Shown here: positions 25,606 to 34,971 of the stretch, piece after piece
Numbering within the stretch: position 1 is the stretch's first letter
Layout: the number at the start of each line of letters is the position of its first letter
Source of the DNA: DATKQY01 sp035532475
GTDB lineage: Bacteria; Actinomycetota; Acidimicrobiia; Acidimicrobiales; Bog-793
Direction: 5' to 3'
NCBI GenBank assembly: GCA_035532475.1
Contig: DATKQY010000056.1
Coordinates: forward strand, 93,744 to 157,743
DNA length: 64,000 nt
Notes under the pieces: model-generated
Seen by the model: the letters and a program-made list of their open reading frames with translations, nothing else
Database searches by the model: none
Told to the model about the DNA's origin: nothing
Program-made: the position numbers and the translations under genes

Positions 25606-26527
25606 CCGCCGCCGCGAGGGCGACCCGAGAGAGCTCCGCCGCGACCTCCGGCGTGCGCATCACCGTCGGTGCGACCACGCAGCGCATGCCCGCCCGCTCC
25701 ACCTCACCGGCGAGCGCCGTGTCGGCCTCGTCGACGACGAGCGTGCCGGCGATCGCGGTGAGCACCCGGGCCACCCCGGCCGCCGAGGACTCCCCGCCGA
25801 GCTCGACGAGCAGCCGGTCGGCCGGTCCCTTGAGGGCCGCTCCGGCGACGATGGGCGAGATCGCCACCACCGAGGCGCGCCGCGACTCCAGCAGCTCCGC
25901 GATGCCAGGGACCGCGAGGATCGGGCCGATCGAGACGACCGGGTTCGAGGGCGCGACGAGGACTGCATCGGCCGCCGACAGGGCCTCGAGGACGCCCGGC
26001 GCCGGTCGCGCCCGGTCGGCTCCCGCGAAGCGGACCGCGCTCACCGCGACAGCGTGGCGCAGCTTCACGAAGTACTCCTGGAACTCCACCTCCTCACCGG
26101 ACACGAGGCGTAGGCGCGTGCGTACGGCGTCGTCGCTCATCGGCAGCAGCGCGAGGCGCAGGTCCCATGACGAGGCGATCTCGGCCGACACCTCCGACAA
26201 GGTTGCACCGGCGGCGAGCCGCCCGGTGCGGTGCAGGTGCGTGGCGAGGTCGCGGTCGCCGAGGCGGAACCAGGTCGGCCCGCCGTAGCGCTCGAGGGCG
26301 TCCATCGCCGCCCAGGTCTCCCCGGCGAGTCCCCACCCGGTCTCGGGGTTCGACGCCCCGGCGAGCGAGTACGTGATCGTGTCGAGGTCCGGGCTGATGT
26401 GGAGGCCGTGGATGTCGGCGTCGTCACCCGTGTTGACGACGACGGCCAGCTCCTCCTCGTCGACCACCTGCACCAGCCCCTGGAGCAGACGAGCCGCACC
26501 GACCCCGCCGGCGAGGACGGCGATCAC
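25571..26527 (-). CDS. cofD: 2-phospho-L-lactate/phosphoenolpyruvyl transferase of F420 synthesis
   Basis: CofD (FbiA) joins the lactyl- or enolpyruvyl-diphospho-guanosine moiety to the deazaflavin Fo. The 318-residue protein begins IAVLAGGVGAARLLQGL, followed by VVNTGDDADIHGLHISPDLD, TITYSLAGASNPETGWGLAGE, WFRLGDRDLATHLHRT and LVAPSNPVVSIGPILAVPGI, all typical of FbiA. It starts at GTG 26527, 22 bp after the galE-like gene. With cofE it forms the fbiA-fbiB pair, placed near manC/wbbL/rmlD as in mycobacteria, and implies that the host uses F420. Confidence 0.95.
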   Translation of the reverse strand: MIAVLAGGVGAARLLQGLVQVVDEEELAVVVNTGDDADIHGLHISPDLDTITYSLAGASNPETGWGLAGETWAAMDALERYGGPTWFRLGDRDLATHLHRTGRLAAGATLSEVSAEIASSWDLRLALLPMSDDAVRTRLRLVSGEEVEFQEYFVKLRHAVAVSAVRFAGADRARPAPGVLEALSAADAVLVAPSNPVVSIGPILAVPGIAELLESRRASVVAISPIVAGAALKGPADRLLVELGGESSAAGVARVLTAIAGTLVVDEADTALAGEVERAGMRCVVAPTVMRTPEVAAELSRVALAAAGAGADGGRVVS

Positions 26528-26549
26528 GGCGCCGCCCGGCGCACGCGAC

Positions 26550-27515
26550 TCAGCGCGCCGCTTCGTCCTCGGGCCGGCGCGCCTGCGCCGCCGAGATCAC
26601 CGCCGCGGCGCCGTCGGCGATGGAGGTCCACGACCTCCACCCTAGGTGGATGGCGGCGCGGCCAGGATCGAGCGCGCTGCGCCGGACGTCGCCCTCACGA
26701 GCCGAAGAGTGCTGCACGCCGGGGTCGGCACCCGCCGCCGCCGCCATCGCGCCGTAGAGCTGGTTCACCGAGGTCTCGACGCCCGTCGAGACGTTGATCA
26801 GCAGCCCGCTCCCCCGGTCGGCGCCGCGCGAGAAGGCGTCCACCACGTCGTCGACGAAGACGAAATCGCGCGTCTGCTCGCCGTCGCCGTGGATCGTGGA
26901 CGACCTGCCGGCGGCGAGGTTGGCGGCGAAGACTGCCACGACGCCGCCCTCGCCGCTCGCGTCCTGCCGGGGGCCGTAGACGTTGGCGAGGGCCATCGCC
27001 GTGAACTCCAGCCCGTACAGTTCGCGATACGCGCTCAGGTAGTCGACGACGACCTTCTTCGAGACCCCGTAGGGCGAGAGCGGGTGGTGGGGATGGCTCT
27101 CGACGAGCGGCAGGTCCGACGGGTCCGCGTTGCCGTAGAGCGAGCCGCCGCTCGCGGCGTACACGATCTTGCGCGTCCCCGCGGCACGCGCCCCTTCGAG
27201 CACCCGGAGACTGCCGATCACGTTGATGTCGGCGTCGAGCACGGGCCGCTGGATGGACACCGGCACGCTCGCCTGCGCCGCGAGGTGGAACACCACCTCC
27301 GGCCGGCGCCGGGCGACGAGGTCGACCAGCTCGGGCTCGCGCACGTCGAGCTGGTGGAAGCTGAACTCGCCGCCGGCCGCGCGTGCCTGGGCGAGATTGG
27401 CGAGCGAACCGGTCGACAGGTCGTCGACCACGTCGACCGCGTGACCCTCCGCGAGCAGCCGGTCGACGAGCGTCGAGCCGATGAACCCTGCGCCGCCGGT
27501 GACGAGTGCCCGCAT
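26550..27515 (-). CDS. NAD-dependent sugar nucleotide epimerase (GalE-like)
   Basis: A 321-residue extended SDR with TGGAGFIGSTLVDRLL at the N-terminus, DDLSTGSLANL, FHLAAQASVPVSI, the catalytic ASGGSLYGN and YGVSKKVVVDY (Tyr-x3-Lys), then ANVYGPRQDASGEGGVVAVF and the DGEQTRDFVFVDDVV motif. It resembles UDP-glucose 4-epimerases. Galactose or N-acetylgalactosamine products are possible, and substrate choice is not visible. It lies 11 bp after the nucleotidyltransferase and 22 bp before cofD in one operon. Confidence 0.85.
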   Translation of the reverse strand: MRALVTGGAGFIGSTLVDRLLAEGHAVDVVDDLSTGSLANLAQARAAGGEFSFHQLDVREPELVDLVARRRPEVVFHLAAQASVPVSIQRPVLDADINVIGSLRVLEGARAAGTRKIVYAASGGSLYGNADPSDLPLVESHPHHPLSPYGVSKKVVVDYLSAYRELYGLEFTAMALANVYGPRQDASGEGGVVAVFAANLAAGRSSTIHGDGEQTRDFVFVDDVVDAFSRGADRGSGLLINVSTGVETSVNQLYGAMAAAAGADPGVQHSSAREGDVRRSALDPGRAAIHLGWRSWTSIADGAAAVISAAQARRPEDEAAR

Positions 27516-27526
27516 CCGGTCCCGCC

Positions 27527-28606
27527 TCAGACCGGCAGCCGCGCGCTGCCGAGGACGCAGCCGTCGGCGACGACCGCGTCGGCGCCGACGACACACAGCT
27601 CGGCGAGCACGGCCCCTGCGCCAATGAGGGCGCGCGGCCCGACGAGGGAGCCCTCCACCCGTGCCCCCTCGCAGACGACCGCACCTGGCAGGAGCACCGA
27701 GCCCGTCACGACGGCGCCCGCCTCGACGCGGGCGGAGGCGCCGACGACGGTGTCCTCGACGCGCCCGCCCCTGGCGACGACGGCGCTGTCGCCGACGAAG
27801 GCGTTCCCGCCAGCCTGTCCTTCGAGCACCGCGCTCGGCGCGACGTGCACGCCGGGCAGGAGCTCGAGGCACTCCGGCAAGAGCACGAGCGGGCGCAGGC
27901 CGCGCAACACGTCGAGCTGGGCCTGCAGGTAGCGCTCGGGCGTGCCGGTGTCGAGCCAGTAGGCGTCGGAGGCCATCGCGAACAGGGCACCGTCGCCGAC
28001 GAGCGCGGGGAAGACCTCGCGCTCGATCGAGACGCGCCGGCCGGACGCGATGCGTCGCAGCGCGGCGGGCTCGAGCACGTAGGTCCCGGCGTTGATCAGG
28101 TTGGTCGGCGCCTCGTCACGGGGCGGCTTCTCGATGAAGGCGAGGACCCGGCCGCGGTCGTCGACCGGCACGACGCCGTAGGCGGACGGGTCCTCCACGG
28201 GGGTCAGCGCGATCGTCGCCTCGCCACCGTGACCGAAGTGGAACGCCACGAGCGAGGCCACGTCGAGGTCGGTCAGCACGTCGCCGTTGACGACGATCAG
28301 GGTCTCGTCGTCGAGGCCCGCCTGCACCGCGCCGAACAGGATCGCGCCGGCGGTGTCGAGGGGCTCGGGCTCGACGACGTAGTGCAGCTCGACGCCGGCC
28401 CAGCGTCCGGCAGGAAACGCCTGGACGAAGATGTCCGACTGGTAGCCGAGCGAGAAGACCGCACGGGTCACACCGTGCAGGGCGAGCCACTCGATGACCC
28501 GTGCGATCATCGGGCGCTCGACGATCGGAAGCATCGGCTTGGGGACCGAGTACGTCAGCGGCCGCAGTCGCGTCCCCTCGCCCCCGACGAGGACTAGCGC
28601 GTCCAC
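27527..28606 (-). CDS. Sugar-1-phosphate nucleotidyltransferase (mannose-1-phosphate guanylyltransferase-like)
   Basis: A 359-residue protein with the pyrophosphorylase signature LVGGEGTRLRPLTYSVPKP and the metal-binding GDVLTDLD. It continues with the substrate loop FIEKPPRDEAPTNLINAGTY and a C-terminal left-handed beta-helix (VVGASARVEAGAVVTGSVLL and following). Its place between wbbL and fbiA parallels mycobacterial Rv3264c, a GDP-mannose pyrophosphorylase, so ManC is the best guess, but glucose-1-P thymidylyl- or uridylyltransferase activity cannot be excluded. With manB it could supply GDP-mannose. The start is GTG at 28606. Confidence 0.85.
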   Translation of the reverse strand: MDALVLVGGEGTRLRPLTYSVPKPMLPIVERPMIARVIEWLALHGVTRAVFSLGYQSDIFVQAFPAGRWAGVELHYVVEPEPLDTAGAILFGAVQAGLDDETLIVVNGDVLTDLDVASLVAFHFGHGGEATIALTPVEDPSAYGVVPVDDRGRVLAFIEKPPRDEAPTNLINAGTYVLEPAALRRIASGRRVSIEREVFPALVGDGALFAMASDAYWLDTGTPERYLQAQLDVLRGLRPLVLLPECLELLPGVHVAPSAVLEGQAGGNAFVGDSAVVARGGRVEDTVVGASARVEAGAVVTGSVLLPGAVVCEGARVEGSLVGPRALIGAGAVLAELCVVGADAVVADGCVLGSARLPV

Positions 28607-28638
28607 CTAGCGCAGCCCTCCGACCATCGGCGCCGGTC

Positions 28639-29448
28639 TCACGTGGTCGTCGTGGACGAGCCCGACGTGGTGGCCGTGGTGCTCGACGACGAGCTTGAGC
28701 TGGAGGTCGAGGAGGAGCCGGCCGCGGTGGACGAGGTCGAGGAGGAGCCGGCCGCGGTGGAGGAGGTCCCGGCGGACCCGACATCTTGGAGAAGCGTCGA
28801 GCGGGATGCCGGGACGGGGATGGTCGCGCCCACGGGGACGAAGGCCACCGTGACCATCTGGCCGTTGCGCAGCCTGAGCGCGGTCGGGTCACCCGTGTAG
28901 AGCGAGCCCTTAGCGGTGGGTGAGGACCAGACCTCCACCTGAAGCTGGCCCTTGCCGGGCGCGCTCCCCTTGGCCGAGGGGCAGCTGTCGCCGTTCGACC
29001 ACGTCTTCTGCTTGGCGCCCGGGAGCTTGATGCTCGTTGCGGTGAGCGTGAGCCCGGGGTAGTTGCTCGCGAAGTTGCCCAGCGTGGCGTTCGTGCCGGT
29101 GAAGGCGGACTTGTTCGACACCGCGCCGGGGTTGATGTCGATGATCCCGTCACCGAAGGTGCGGATCCCGACCTTTGACAGGTTCGAGTTCTCGGGAAGG
29201 TCCGCCTGCACCGTCCCGCAGATGTCCACGGCGTATGCGGCGTACCAGTGGTCGCTCGCCGTCGGCGCCGTCGTGATCGTGACCGGGTGGACCCGCTCGT
29301 TGCGGCTGTACACGATCAGGGAGATGCCCGCGATGCAGATCACGACCATCACCAGGTACCAGGCCGTCGGCGGGCGCGCCCGGTAGCTCTTGCTCCCGCC
29401 GCTCGCTGCGGCGCGCGCGACCGTGCGGCCGAAGGAACCCCGTGACAT
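28639..29448 (-). CDS. Uncharacterised membrane-anchored protein with Ser/Thr-rich repetitive tail
   Basis: A 269-residue protein with a basic N-terminus, one membrane helix (WYLVMVVICIAGISLIVYS, residues about 30-48) and an extracytoplasmic domain of ~170 residues with two Cys (VDICGTVQ, GDSCPSAKG). Its ~45-residue Ser/Thr tail contains the tandem unit TAAGSSSTSS twice. No known family was recognised. It sits between the wbbL-like gene and the nucleotidyltransferase. A TAAGCT element 9 nt before the ATG overlaps the wbbL stop codon, suggesting its own start of transcription. The low-complexity tail could be an O-glycosylated wall-spanning linker. Confidence 0.7.
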   Translation of the reverse strand: MSRGSFGRTVARAAASGGSKSYRARPPTAWYLVMVVICIAGISLIVYSRNERVHPVTITTAPTASDHWYAAYAVDICGTVQADLPENSNLSKVGIRTFGDGIIDINPGAVSNKSAFTGTNATLGNFASNYPGLTLTATSIKLPGAKQKTWSNGDSCPSAKGSAPGKGQLQVEVWSSPTAKGSLYTGDPTALRLRNGQMVTVAFVPVGATIPVPASRSTLLQDVGSAGTSSTAAGSSSTSSTAAGSSSTSSSSSSSSTTATTSGSSTTTT

Positions 29449-29460
29449 GGCCCTGGGAGC

Positions 29461-30366
29461 TTAGTCAACCGCCGCATGGGAGCGGTTGCGAGGCGCGCGG
29501 CGAGTCACGGAGAGCTGTCGGCCGAGCGCGACGGCGAGGCGAGCGAGGAGGCCCGCGCCGACGAGCGGCAGCAGCAGGCGCTCCGCTCCCTCGGCGCTCC
29601 GCCTGGCGAAGCGCCACGTCGAGGCGTGGTGGGCGATGAGCATCCGGTAGGGGCGCCGGGCGGACGAAACACCTTGGAGGTGGACGGCGGACGCCCCTGG
29701 GACGTAGCGGACCCGCCAGCCGGCTCGCCGGAGCCGCCAGCACAGATCGAGGTCCTCGACGTACATGAAGTAGCTCTCGTCGAAGCCACCGACCGCCTCG
29801 AAGGCGCTGCGACGCACCAGGAGGCACGCGCCCGAGACCCAGTCGACGTCGTGCTCGTCCTGTGCCCCGCCCTCCAGCCGGTAGCGCCGGCTCCAGCGGT
29901 TGTCCGGGCGGATCAGGCCGACGAAGGCGTGGCCGACCGCCACGCCGAACGTCGGGAAGGCCCGCGCGGAGGGGTAGCGGGTGCCATCCGTCGAGTCGAT
30001 GCGAGGTCCGCAGATCGCCACGTCCTGGTGGGCGTCGAGGACGGCAAGGAGCGCCCGTGGGAGTGCCTCGTCGACGACGACGTCGGGGTTGCAGACGAGC
30101 AGGTACTCCGCCGCCGCCCGCTCGACCCCGCGGTTGACCGCCGTGCCGTAGCCGAGGTTGCGCCCAGTCGGCAGCAGCACCGTTTCGCCGTCGGCTTCGG
30201 CCAGCTCGGCGAGCGAACCGTCCGTCGACGCGTTGTCGACGACGACGACCTCCCGCACGCCCGCCCGCCGGAGGCTCTCGACGCAGGCCAGCAGCGCCTG
30301 GCCCGCGTCGTGGTTGACGACGATCGCACCGACCCGACACGCCGGCGCAGCACCCTCGCCGCTCAC
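29461..30366 (-). CDS. wbbL: GT2 rhamnosyltransferase (WbbL-like)
   Basis: A 301-residue GT2 enzyme: VGAIVVNHDAGQALLACVES, VVVDNASTDGSLAELAE, the metal-binding LLVCNPDVVVDEALPRAL, WVSGACLLVRRSAFEAVGGF and DESYFMYVEDLDLCWRLRRAG, the last typical of rhamnosyltransferases. In mycobacteria WbbL adds rhamnose to GlcNAc-PP-decaprenol to make the linker between peptidoglycan and arabinogalactan. The downstream position directly after rmlD is the same here (GTGA overlap with rmlD). The symbol is by synteny and similarity; the acceptor in this organism is not established. The GTG start is at 30366. Confidence 0.8.
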   Translation of the reverse strand: MSGEGAAPACRVGAIVVNHDAGQALLACVESLRRAGVREVVVVDNASTDGSLAELAEADGETVLLPTGRNLGYGTAVNRGVERAAAEYLLVCNPDVVVDEALPRALLAVLDAHQDVAICGPRIDSTDGTRYPSARAFPTFGVAVGHAFVGLIRPDNRWSRRYRLEGGAQDEHDVDWVSGACLLVRRSAFEAVGGFDESYFMYVEDLDLCWRLRRAGWRVRYVPGASAVHLQGVSSARRPYRMLIAHHASTWRFARRSAEGAERLLLPLVGAGLLARLAVALGRQLSVTRRAPRNRSHAAVD

Positions 30367-31235
30367 GCGGTGAGCTCGGCGACGAGCGCGGCCGTCGCGT
30401 CTCGCCACTCCGGCAGGAGGGGAAGGCCCGCCAGTCGGAGAGCGGCGTTGTCGAGCACCGAGTTCGCGGGGCGCGGCGCCGGGCGGGCAGGCTCGAGCTG
30501 CGCGGTCGTGATCGGCTCGACACGACCCGGGTCGCCGCCCGCGAGCTCGACCACGGCGCGGGCGAAGCCGTACCAGGTGGTCGCGCCGGAGTTGGTGACG
30601 TGGAAGACGCCCGGCCGGCGCGCCAAGGCGAGCTCCACCAGGGTCCTGGCGAGGTCGCTCGCGATCGTCGGGCTGCCGTGCTGATCGTCGACGAAGCGCA
30701 ACGGGCCGTCGCCGCCCGAGGCGAGGCGCAGCACGGTCTTCGCCATGTTCTGGCCGACTCGCCCGCACACCCACGACGTGCGCACGATCGTCGCGTCGGG
30801 ACCGAGCTCGCGCTCGCCGCCGAGCTTCGACAGCCCGTAGACCGAGAGCGGGTTCGGCGGGTCCCACTCGACGTAGGGGCGCGCCGAGCTCCCGTCGAAG
30901 ACGTAGTCGGTCGACACGTAGGCGACGTGCGCGCCGACACGGCGGGCGCTCTCGGCGACATGGCGTGTCCCGAGCGCGTTCACCGCGAACGCCCGGTCCC
31001 GCTCGGACTCGCAGGCGTCGACCGCGGTGAACGCGGCGACATGGACCACGAGGTCCGGCTCGAGCGCGGTGACCGCCGCCAGCACGGCGTCGCGGTCCGC
31101 CACGTCGAGACGGTCGTGGGCAGCGGCGACGACGTCGAGGCGCGGCCCGCGGTGTCGCCCGGCCTCGCGGCGTCCGAGCTCGGCCACGACCTCGGTCCCG
31201 ACCTGGCCGCTCGCCCCAGTGACGAGGACACGCAC
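30363..31235 (-). CDS. rmlD: dTDP-4-dehydrorhamnose reductase
   Basis: RmlD carries out the last step of dTDP-L-rhamnose synthesis. The 290-residue SDR has TGASGQVGTEVVAEL, VHVAAFTAVDACESE (the conserved AAYTxVDxAE region), AYVSTDYVFDGSSARPY, the catalytic YGLSKLGGERE, and RTSWVCGRVGQNM. It is 7 bp downstream of rmlB and overlaps wbbL by 4 bp. The rmlA and rmlC genes are not in the window unless the nucleotidyltransferase at 27.5 kb serves as RmlA. Confidence 0.92.
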   Translation of the reverse strand: MRVLVTGASGQVGTEVVAELGRREAGRHRGPRLDVVAAAHDRLDVADRDAVLAAVTALEPDLVVHVAAFTAVDACESERDRAFAVNALGTRHVAESARRVGAHVAYVSTDYVFDGSSARPYVEWDPPNPLSVYGLSKLGGERELGPDATIVRTSWVCGRVGQNMAKTVLRLASGGDGPLRFVDDQHGSPTIASDLARTLVELALARRPGVFHVTNSGATTWYGFARAVVELAGGDPGRVEPITTAQLEPARPAPRPANSVLDNAALRLAGLPLLPEWRDATAALVAELTA

Positions 31236-31242
31236 GGGAGCC

Positions 31243-32271
31243 TCAGCGCCCTCCGGCCGGCGCGGCGCCGCCCCAGGAGCCTTCGACCACCGGCGAGCGG
31301 CCGACGAGCGGACGCCACCACGCCTCGTGCTCGCGGTACCAGGCGACGGTGTCGGCGAGCCCCTGGACGAACTCGATCTCGGGCACCCACCCGAGCTCGT
31401 CGCGGATCTTCGACGAGTCCAGCAGGTAGCGCCGGTCGTGACCTGGCCGGTCGGGCACGATCGTCTTCAACGACGCCGGGCGCCCCGTCGCGGCGAGGAC
31501 CGCGTCGGCGATCTCGGCGACGCTCGCCTCCACCCCGGAGCCGACGTGGTACGTCTCGCCGATGCGACCTTTCTCGAGCACCAGGTCGACCGCCCGGCAG
31601 TGGTCGAGGACGTGCAGCCACTCGCGTCGGTTCTCGGTCGAGGCGTAGAGCGGGAGCGGCTCGCCGGCGAGCGCTCGCGTGGCGAAGAGGGGGATCACCT
31701 TCTCGGGGAACTGGTACGGCCCGTAGTTGTTGCAGCAGTTGGTGATCGTCGCCGGCAGCTCGAACGTCTCGACATAGCTGCGCACCACGTGGTCCGATCC
31801 CGCCTTGGAGGCGTTGTAGGGCGTCCGCGGGCGGTACGGCGAGTCCTCGCGGAACGACTCGTCGCTGTCGAGCGCCAGGTCGCCGTAGACCTCGCAGGTC
31901 GAGATGTGGTGGAGGCGGCCGGTCCCGACCCGCCGGGCAGCGTCGCACAGCGCCTGGGTGCCGAGCACGTTGGTCCGCAGGAAGCGAGCCGGGTCGAGCA
32001 CCGCGAGGCTGTTGTGCGACTCGGCGGCGAAGTTCACGATCGTGTCCACGGCGTGCTCGGCGAGCACATGCTCGACCAGCTCCTGGTTGCCGATGTCGCC
32101 GCGCACGAAGGTGACGCGGCCGTCCTCGACGAGCGGTGAGAGGTTGGCGAGGTTGCCGGCGTAGGTGAGGACGTCGAGGGCGACGACGGCGTCGCCGGGA
32201 TGGTGCTCGGTGTAGTAGCGGACGAAGTTCGAGCCGATGAAGCCGGCGGCACCGGTGACGAGGATGCGCAT
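31243..32271 (-). CDS. rmlB: dTDP-glucose 4,6-dehydratase with altered catalytic triplet
   Basis: A 342-residue extended SDR: TGAAGFIGSNFVRYY, DVLTYAGNLANLSPL, FAAESHN, the YNASKAGSDH catalytic Tyr/Lys, CCNNYGPYQFPEKVIPLF and ENRREWLHVLDHCRA, all diagnostic of RmlB. It makes dTDP-4-keto-6-deoxyglucose for rhamnose. The usual Thr-Asp-Glu of STDEVYG reads STCEVYG; Cys126 is encoded by TGC where the general-acid Asp is expected. The ATG at 32271 lies 9 nt after TACCCT (32286-32281), so it probably opens the long minus-strand surface-glycan operon. Confidence 0.92.
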   Translation of the reverse strand: MRILVTGAAGFIGSNFVRYYTEHHPGDAVVALDVLTYAGNLANLSPLVEDGRVTFVRGDIGNQELVEHVLAEHAVDTIVNFAAESHNSLAVLDPARFLRTNVLGTQALCDAARRVGTGRLHHISTCEVYGDLALDSDESFREDSPYRPRTPYNASKAGSDHVVRSYVETFELPATITNCCNNYGPYQFPEKVIPLFATRALAGEPLPLYASTENRREWLHVLDHCRAVDLVLEKGRIGETYHVGSGVEASVAEIADAVLAATGRPASLKTIVPDRPGHDRRYLLDSSKIRDELGWVPEIEFVQGLADTVAWYREHEAWWRPLVGRSPVVEGSWGGAAPAGGR

Positions 32272-32347
32272 GGTCCCGTAAGGGTAGCGGTGCGCACGCG
32301 GCCCGTCGGGCTCGCGCGCGGCCACGCCCGGCGGTCGCGGCGGCGGG

Positions 32348-33190
32348 TCAGCCGCGCAGGTGGACCACGTCGCCCACCTCAAAGCGCCGGACGGCGCCTT
32401 GCTGCTCGACGAGCAGCCGGCCGTCGTCGCCGACGTCGAGCGCGAGTCCGCGCACCACGCGATCGCCGAGGTCGAGCTCGACAACCTGGCCGATCGTGGC
32501 GCAGGCGCGACGGTACGCGGCGGTCGCCGCCGATCGACCACCGACGGTGGCGAGCGCCTCGTAGCGGTCGTCCAGCGCGTCGAGCAGGGCCTCGGCGAGC
32601 TCGTCTCGACCGACGACGACGCCCGAGGCTCGCTCGAGGGTCGTCGCCCGGGCCGCGAGGTCGGCCAACCCGGCAGCCTCGGGCGGCCAACCGGGGGGCC
32701 AGGACAAGTTCACACCGATGCCGGCGACGACGGCAGGCGCCTCGGGGTTGTCGCCCTCCACGACCTCGGCGAGGATCCCTGCGAGCTTCTTCCCGCCGAC
32801 GACGACGTCATTCGGCCACTTGAGGGCCGCCGAGAGCCCACAGGTGGCGCGCATGGCGTCGAGGGCCGCCAGGCCGAGGGTGCTCGCCACGAGGTGCAGC
32901 TCCTCGCGGCCGAACGACGGGCGGAGGAGCACCGACAGCAGCAGGGCGCCACCTGCCGGGGTGACCCACTCCCGGCCTCGCCGGCCACGGCCGGCGAGCT
33001 GCTCGTCGGCGACGACGGCGAGACCCTCCGCGCCGCCCGCGCTCGCACGGTCGCGCAGGTAGCGGTTGGTCGAGTCGACGCGCAGCAGCACCTCGAGGTT
33101 CGTGAACCGCCGCCGCCCCGAAGTAGCCTGCCCGCCTGGGCCCCGGTTGGTCGGGCCGCGCCGAGCGGCGGTGGCGTGATCGTCCCGCAC
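32348..33190 (-). CDS. birA: Biotin--[acetyl-CoA-carboxylase] ligase
   Basis: BirA activates biotin with ATP and attaches it to the carboxyl-carrier lysine. The 280-residue protein has [13 protein letters not shown], the biotinyl-AMP loop [37 protein letters not shown] and [10 protein letters not shown], and a C-terminal SH3-like domain. There is no N-terminal DNA-binding HTH, so it is the monofunctional type. It starts at GTG 33190 and diverges from the carboxylase gene across 29 bp, next to its probable substrate protein. Confidence 0.93.
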   Translation of the reverse strand: MRDDHATAARRGPTNRGPGGQATSGRRRFTNLEVLLRVDSTNRYLRDRASAGGAEGLAVVADEQLAGRGRRGREWVTPAGGALLLSVLLRPSFGREELHLVASTLGLAALDAMRATCGLSAALKWPNDVVVGGKKLAGILAEVVEGDNPEAPAVVAGIGVNLSWPPGWPPEAAGLADLAARATTLERASGVVVGRDELAEALLDALDDRYEALATVGGRSAATAAYRRACATIGQVVELDLGDRVVRGLALDVGDDGRLLVEQQGAVRRFEVGDVVHLRG

Positions 33191-33219
33191 GGGCGAACGA
33201 TAGGTCCGAAGAGGGGCAC

Positions 33220-34971
33220 GTGTTCGGGAAGCTCCTGGTCGCGAATAGAGGCGAGATCGCGGTCCGCGTGATGCGGACCTGTCGCGAGCTCGGCATCGCA
33301 GCCGTGGCCGTCTACTCCGAGGTCGATCGGGACGCGCTGCACGTTCGCTACGCCGACGAGGCCTACGTGCTCCCGGGCGAGAGCGCGTCGGAGAGCTACC
33401 TCAACGTCGACGCCATCATCGACGTCGTCCGGCGCGCCGGCGCCGAGGCGGTTCATCCCGGCTACGGCTTCTTGGCCGAGAACGCTGGCTTCGCGAGCGC
33501 CGTCGCGGCGGCCGGCGCCGTCTTCATCGGCCCGCCCCCGGAGGCGATCGAGGTGATGGGCTCGAAGCTCAGCGCGCGGCACGCCGCGCAGTCCGCCGGC
33601 GTCGCCGGGGTTCCCGGCACCGACGAGCCCATCGATAACGCCGGCGAGGTGGCCGCGTTCGGCGAGGCCTTCGGCTGGCCCGTCGCCATCAAGGCCTCCT
33701 ACGGCGGCGGCGGGCGAGGGATGAAGGTCGTCTCGGGCCCCGGCGAGGCCGAGGACGCGCTCGCCCGGGCGAGACGGGAGGCCGAGGCCTCCTTCGGGCG
33801 CTCCGAGGTCTACCTCGAGCGCTACCTGACCTGGCCGCGCCACGTCGAGATGCAGGTCGTCGCCGACCGCCACGGCAACGTCGTCTGGCTGGGCGAGCGC
33901 GACTGCTCGGCCCAGCGCCGCCACCAAAAGCTCGTGGAGGAGACGCCGGCGCCCGGCGTGGAGGCGGCCGTGCGCGAGGCGATGGGCGATGCGGCGGTCC
34001 GCATCGCCCGGGCCTGCGCCTACGAGGGCGCGGGGACCGTGGAGTTCCTCTACGCCGACGGCGAGTTCTACTTCTTGGAGATGAACACGCGACTGCAGGT
34101 CGAACACCCGGTCACCGAGCTCGTCACCGGCATCGACCTCGTCGCGCTCCAGCTGCGGGTGGCGGGCGGCGAGCCGCTCGGGTTCACGCAGGCCGACGTC
34201 GCCAGCCGGGGCCACGCCATCGAGTGCCGGGTCAACGCGGAGGATCCGGCCGGGGGCGCCTTCCTCCCGAGCCCGGGCACGATCACGCGCCTCGCCGCCG
34301 CCGGCGGCTTCGGCGTGCGCACCGACAGCGGCTACGAGTCGGGCGACACCGTGAGCCCGCACTTCGACAACCTCGTGGCCAAGGTCGCCGTCTGGGGCAC
34401 CGACCGGGAGGACGCCCGCCACCGGATGCTGCGCGCCCTCGGCGAGATGGTCGTGGACGGCGTCGCCACGACCATCCCCGCCGCCGAGGCGATCCTCGCC
34501 CATCCCGACTTCATCGCGGCGACGCACTCGACCCGCTTCGTCGAGGAGCGCGTCGACCTTTCGGGGCTCACGTCCCCGGCTCCCCTCGACGGCACCCGCC
34601 GCGACGACGGCCGGGTGCTGCGCAGCGTCGACGCCGAGGTCGACGGCCGCCGCTACCGGGTACGGCTCTGGGTCCCCGAGCAAGCGCCGGGCGTGCCGGG
34701 CGGCGGGGGGGCTGCACCGGGGCGCCGCCGGGCGCCCGGCGGCGGGGCGATCCACGGCGACGGGACGGTCACGGCGCCGATGCAGGGAACGATCATCCAG
34801 GTGCTCGTCGCCGTCGGCGACAGCGTCGAGAGCGGGGACCTCGTCTGCGTACTGGAGGCGATGAAGATGGAGAACCCGATCCGCACCGCGACCGCCGGCA
34901 CCGTCGCCGAGGTGCGCGTGGCCCCAGGTGACGCCCTCGGTCCGGGCGACGTCGTCGCCGTGGTCCGATGA
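33220..34971 (+). CDS. Acyl-CoA (acetyl/propionyl-CoA) carboxylase alpha subunit: biotin carboxylase plus BCCP
   Basis: A 583-residue protein combining a biotin carboxylase (residues 1-445: [30 protein letters not shown], the ATP-grasp loop [40 protein letters not shown]) with a C-terminal biotinyl domain containing EAMKMEN, in which Lys549 carries biotin. It catalyses ATP-dependent carboxylation of biotin for fatty acid or propionate metabolism. The carboxyltransferase beta subunit is not in the window. The GTG at 33220 has GAGGGG upstream. It overlaps the M20 gene by 4 bp. Confidence 0.94.
   Translation: MFGKLLVANRGEIAVRVMRTCRELGIAAVAVYSEVDRDALHVRYADEAYVLPGESASESYLNVDAIIDVVRRAGAEAVHPGYGFLAENAGFASAVAAAGAVFIGPPPEAIEVMGSKLSARHAAQSAGVAGVPGTDEPIDNAGEVAAFGEAFGWPVAIKASYGGGGRGMKVVSGPGEAEDALARARREAEASFGRSEVYLERYLTWPRHVEMQVVADRHGNVVWLGERDCSAQRRHQKLVEETPAPGVEAAVREAMGDAAVRIARACAYEGAGTVEFLYADGEFYFLEMNTRLQVEHPVTELVTGIDLVALQLRVAGGEPLGFTQADVASRGHAIECRVNAEDPAGGAFLPSPGTITRLAAAGGFGVRTDSGYESGDTVSPHFDNLVAKVAVWGTDREDARHRMLRALGEMVVDGVATTIPAAEAILAHPDFIAATHSTRFVEERVDLSGLTSPAPLDGTRRDDGRVLRSVDAEVDGRRYRVRLWVPEQAPGVPGGGGAAPGRRRAPGGGAIHGDGTVTAPMQGTIIQVLVAVGDSVESGDLVCVLEAMKMENPIRTATAGTVAEVRVAPGDALGPGDVVAVVR

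Noticed and set aside
26343..26358. GGGGTTCGACGCCCC-like T-arm sequence, suggestive of a tRNA
   Set aside because: It lies inside the well-supported cofD coding sequence, and no acceptor stem, anticodon arm or D-arm could be fitted around it.
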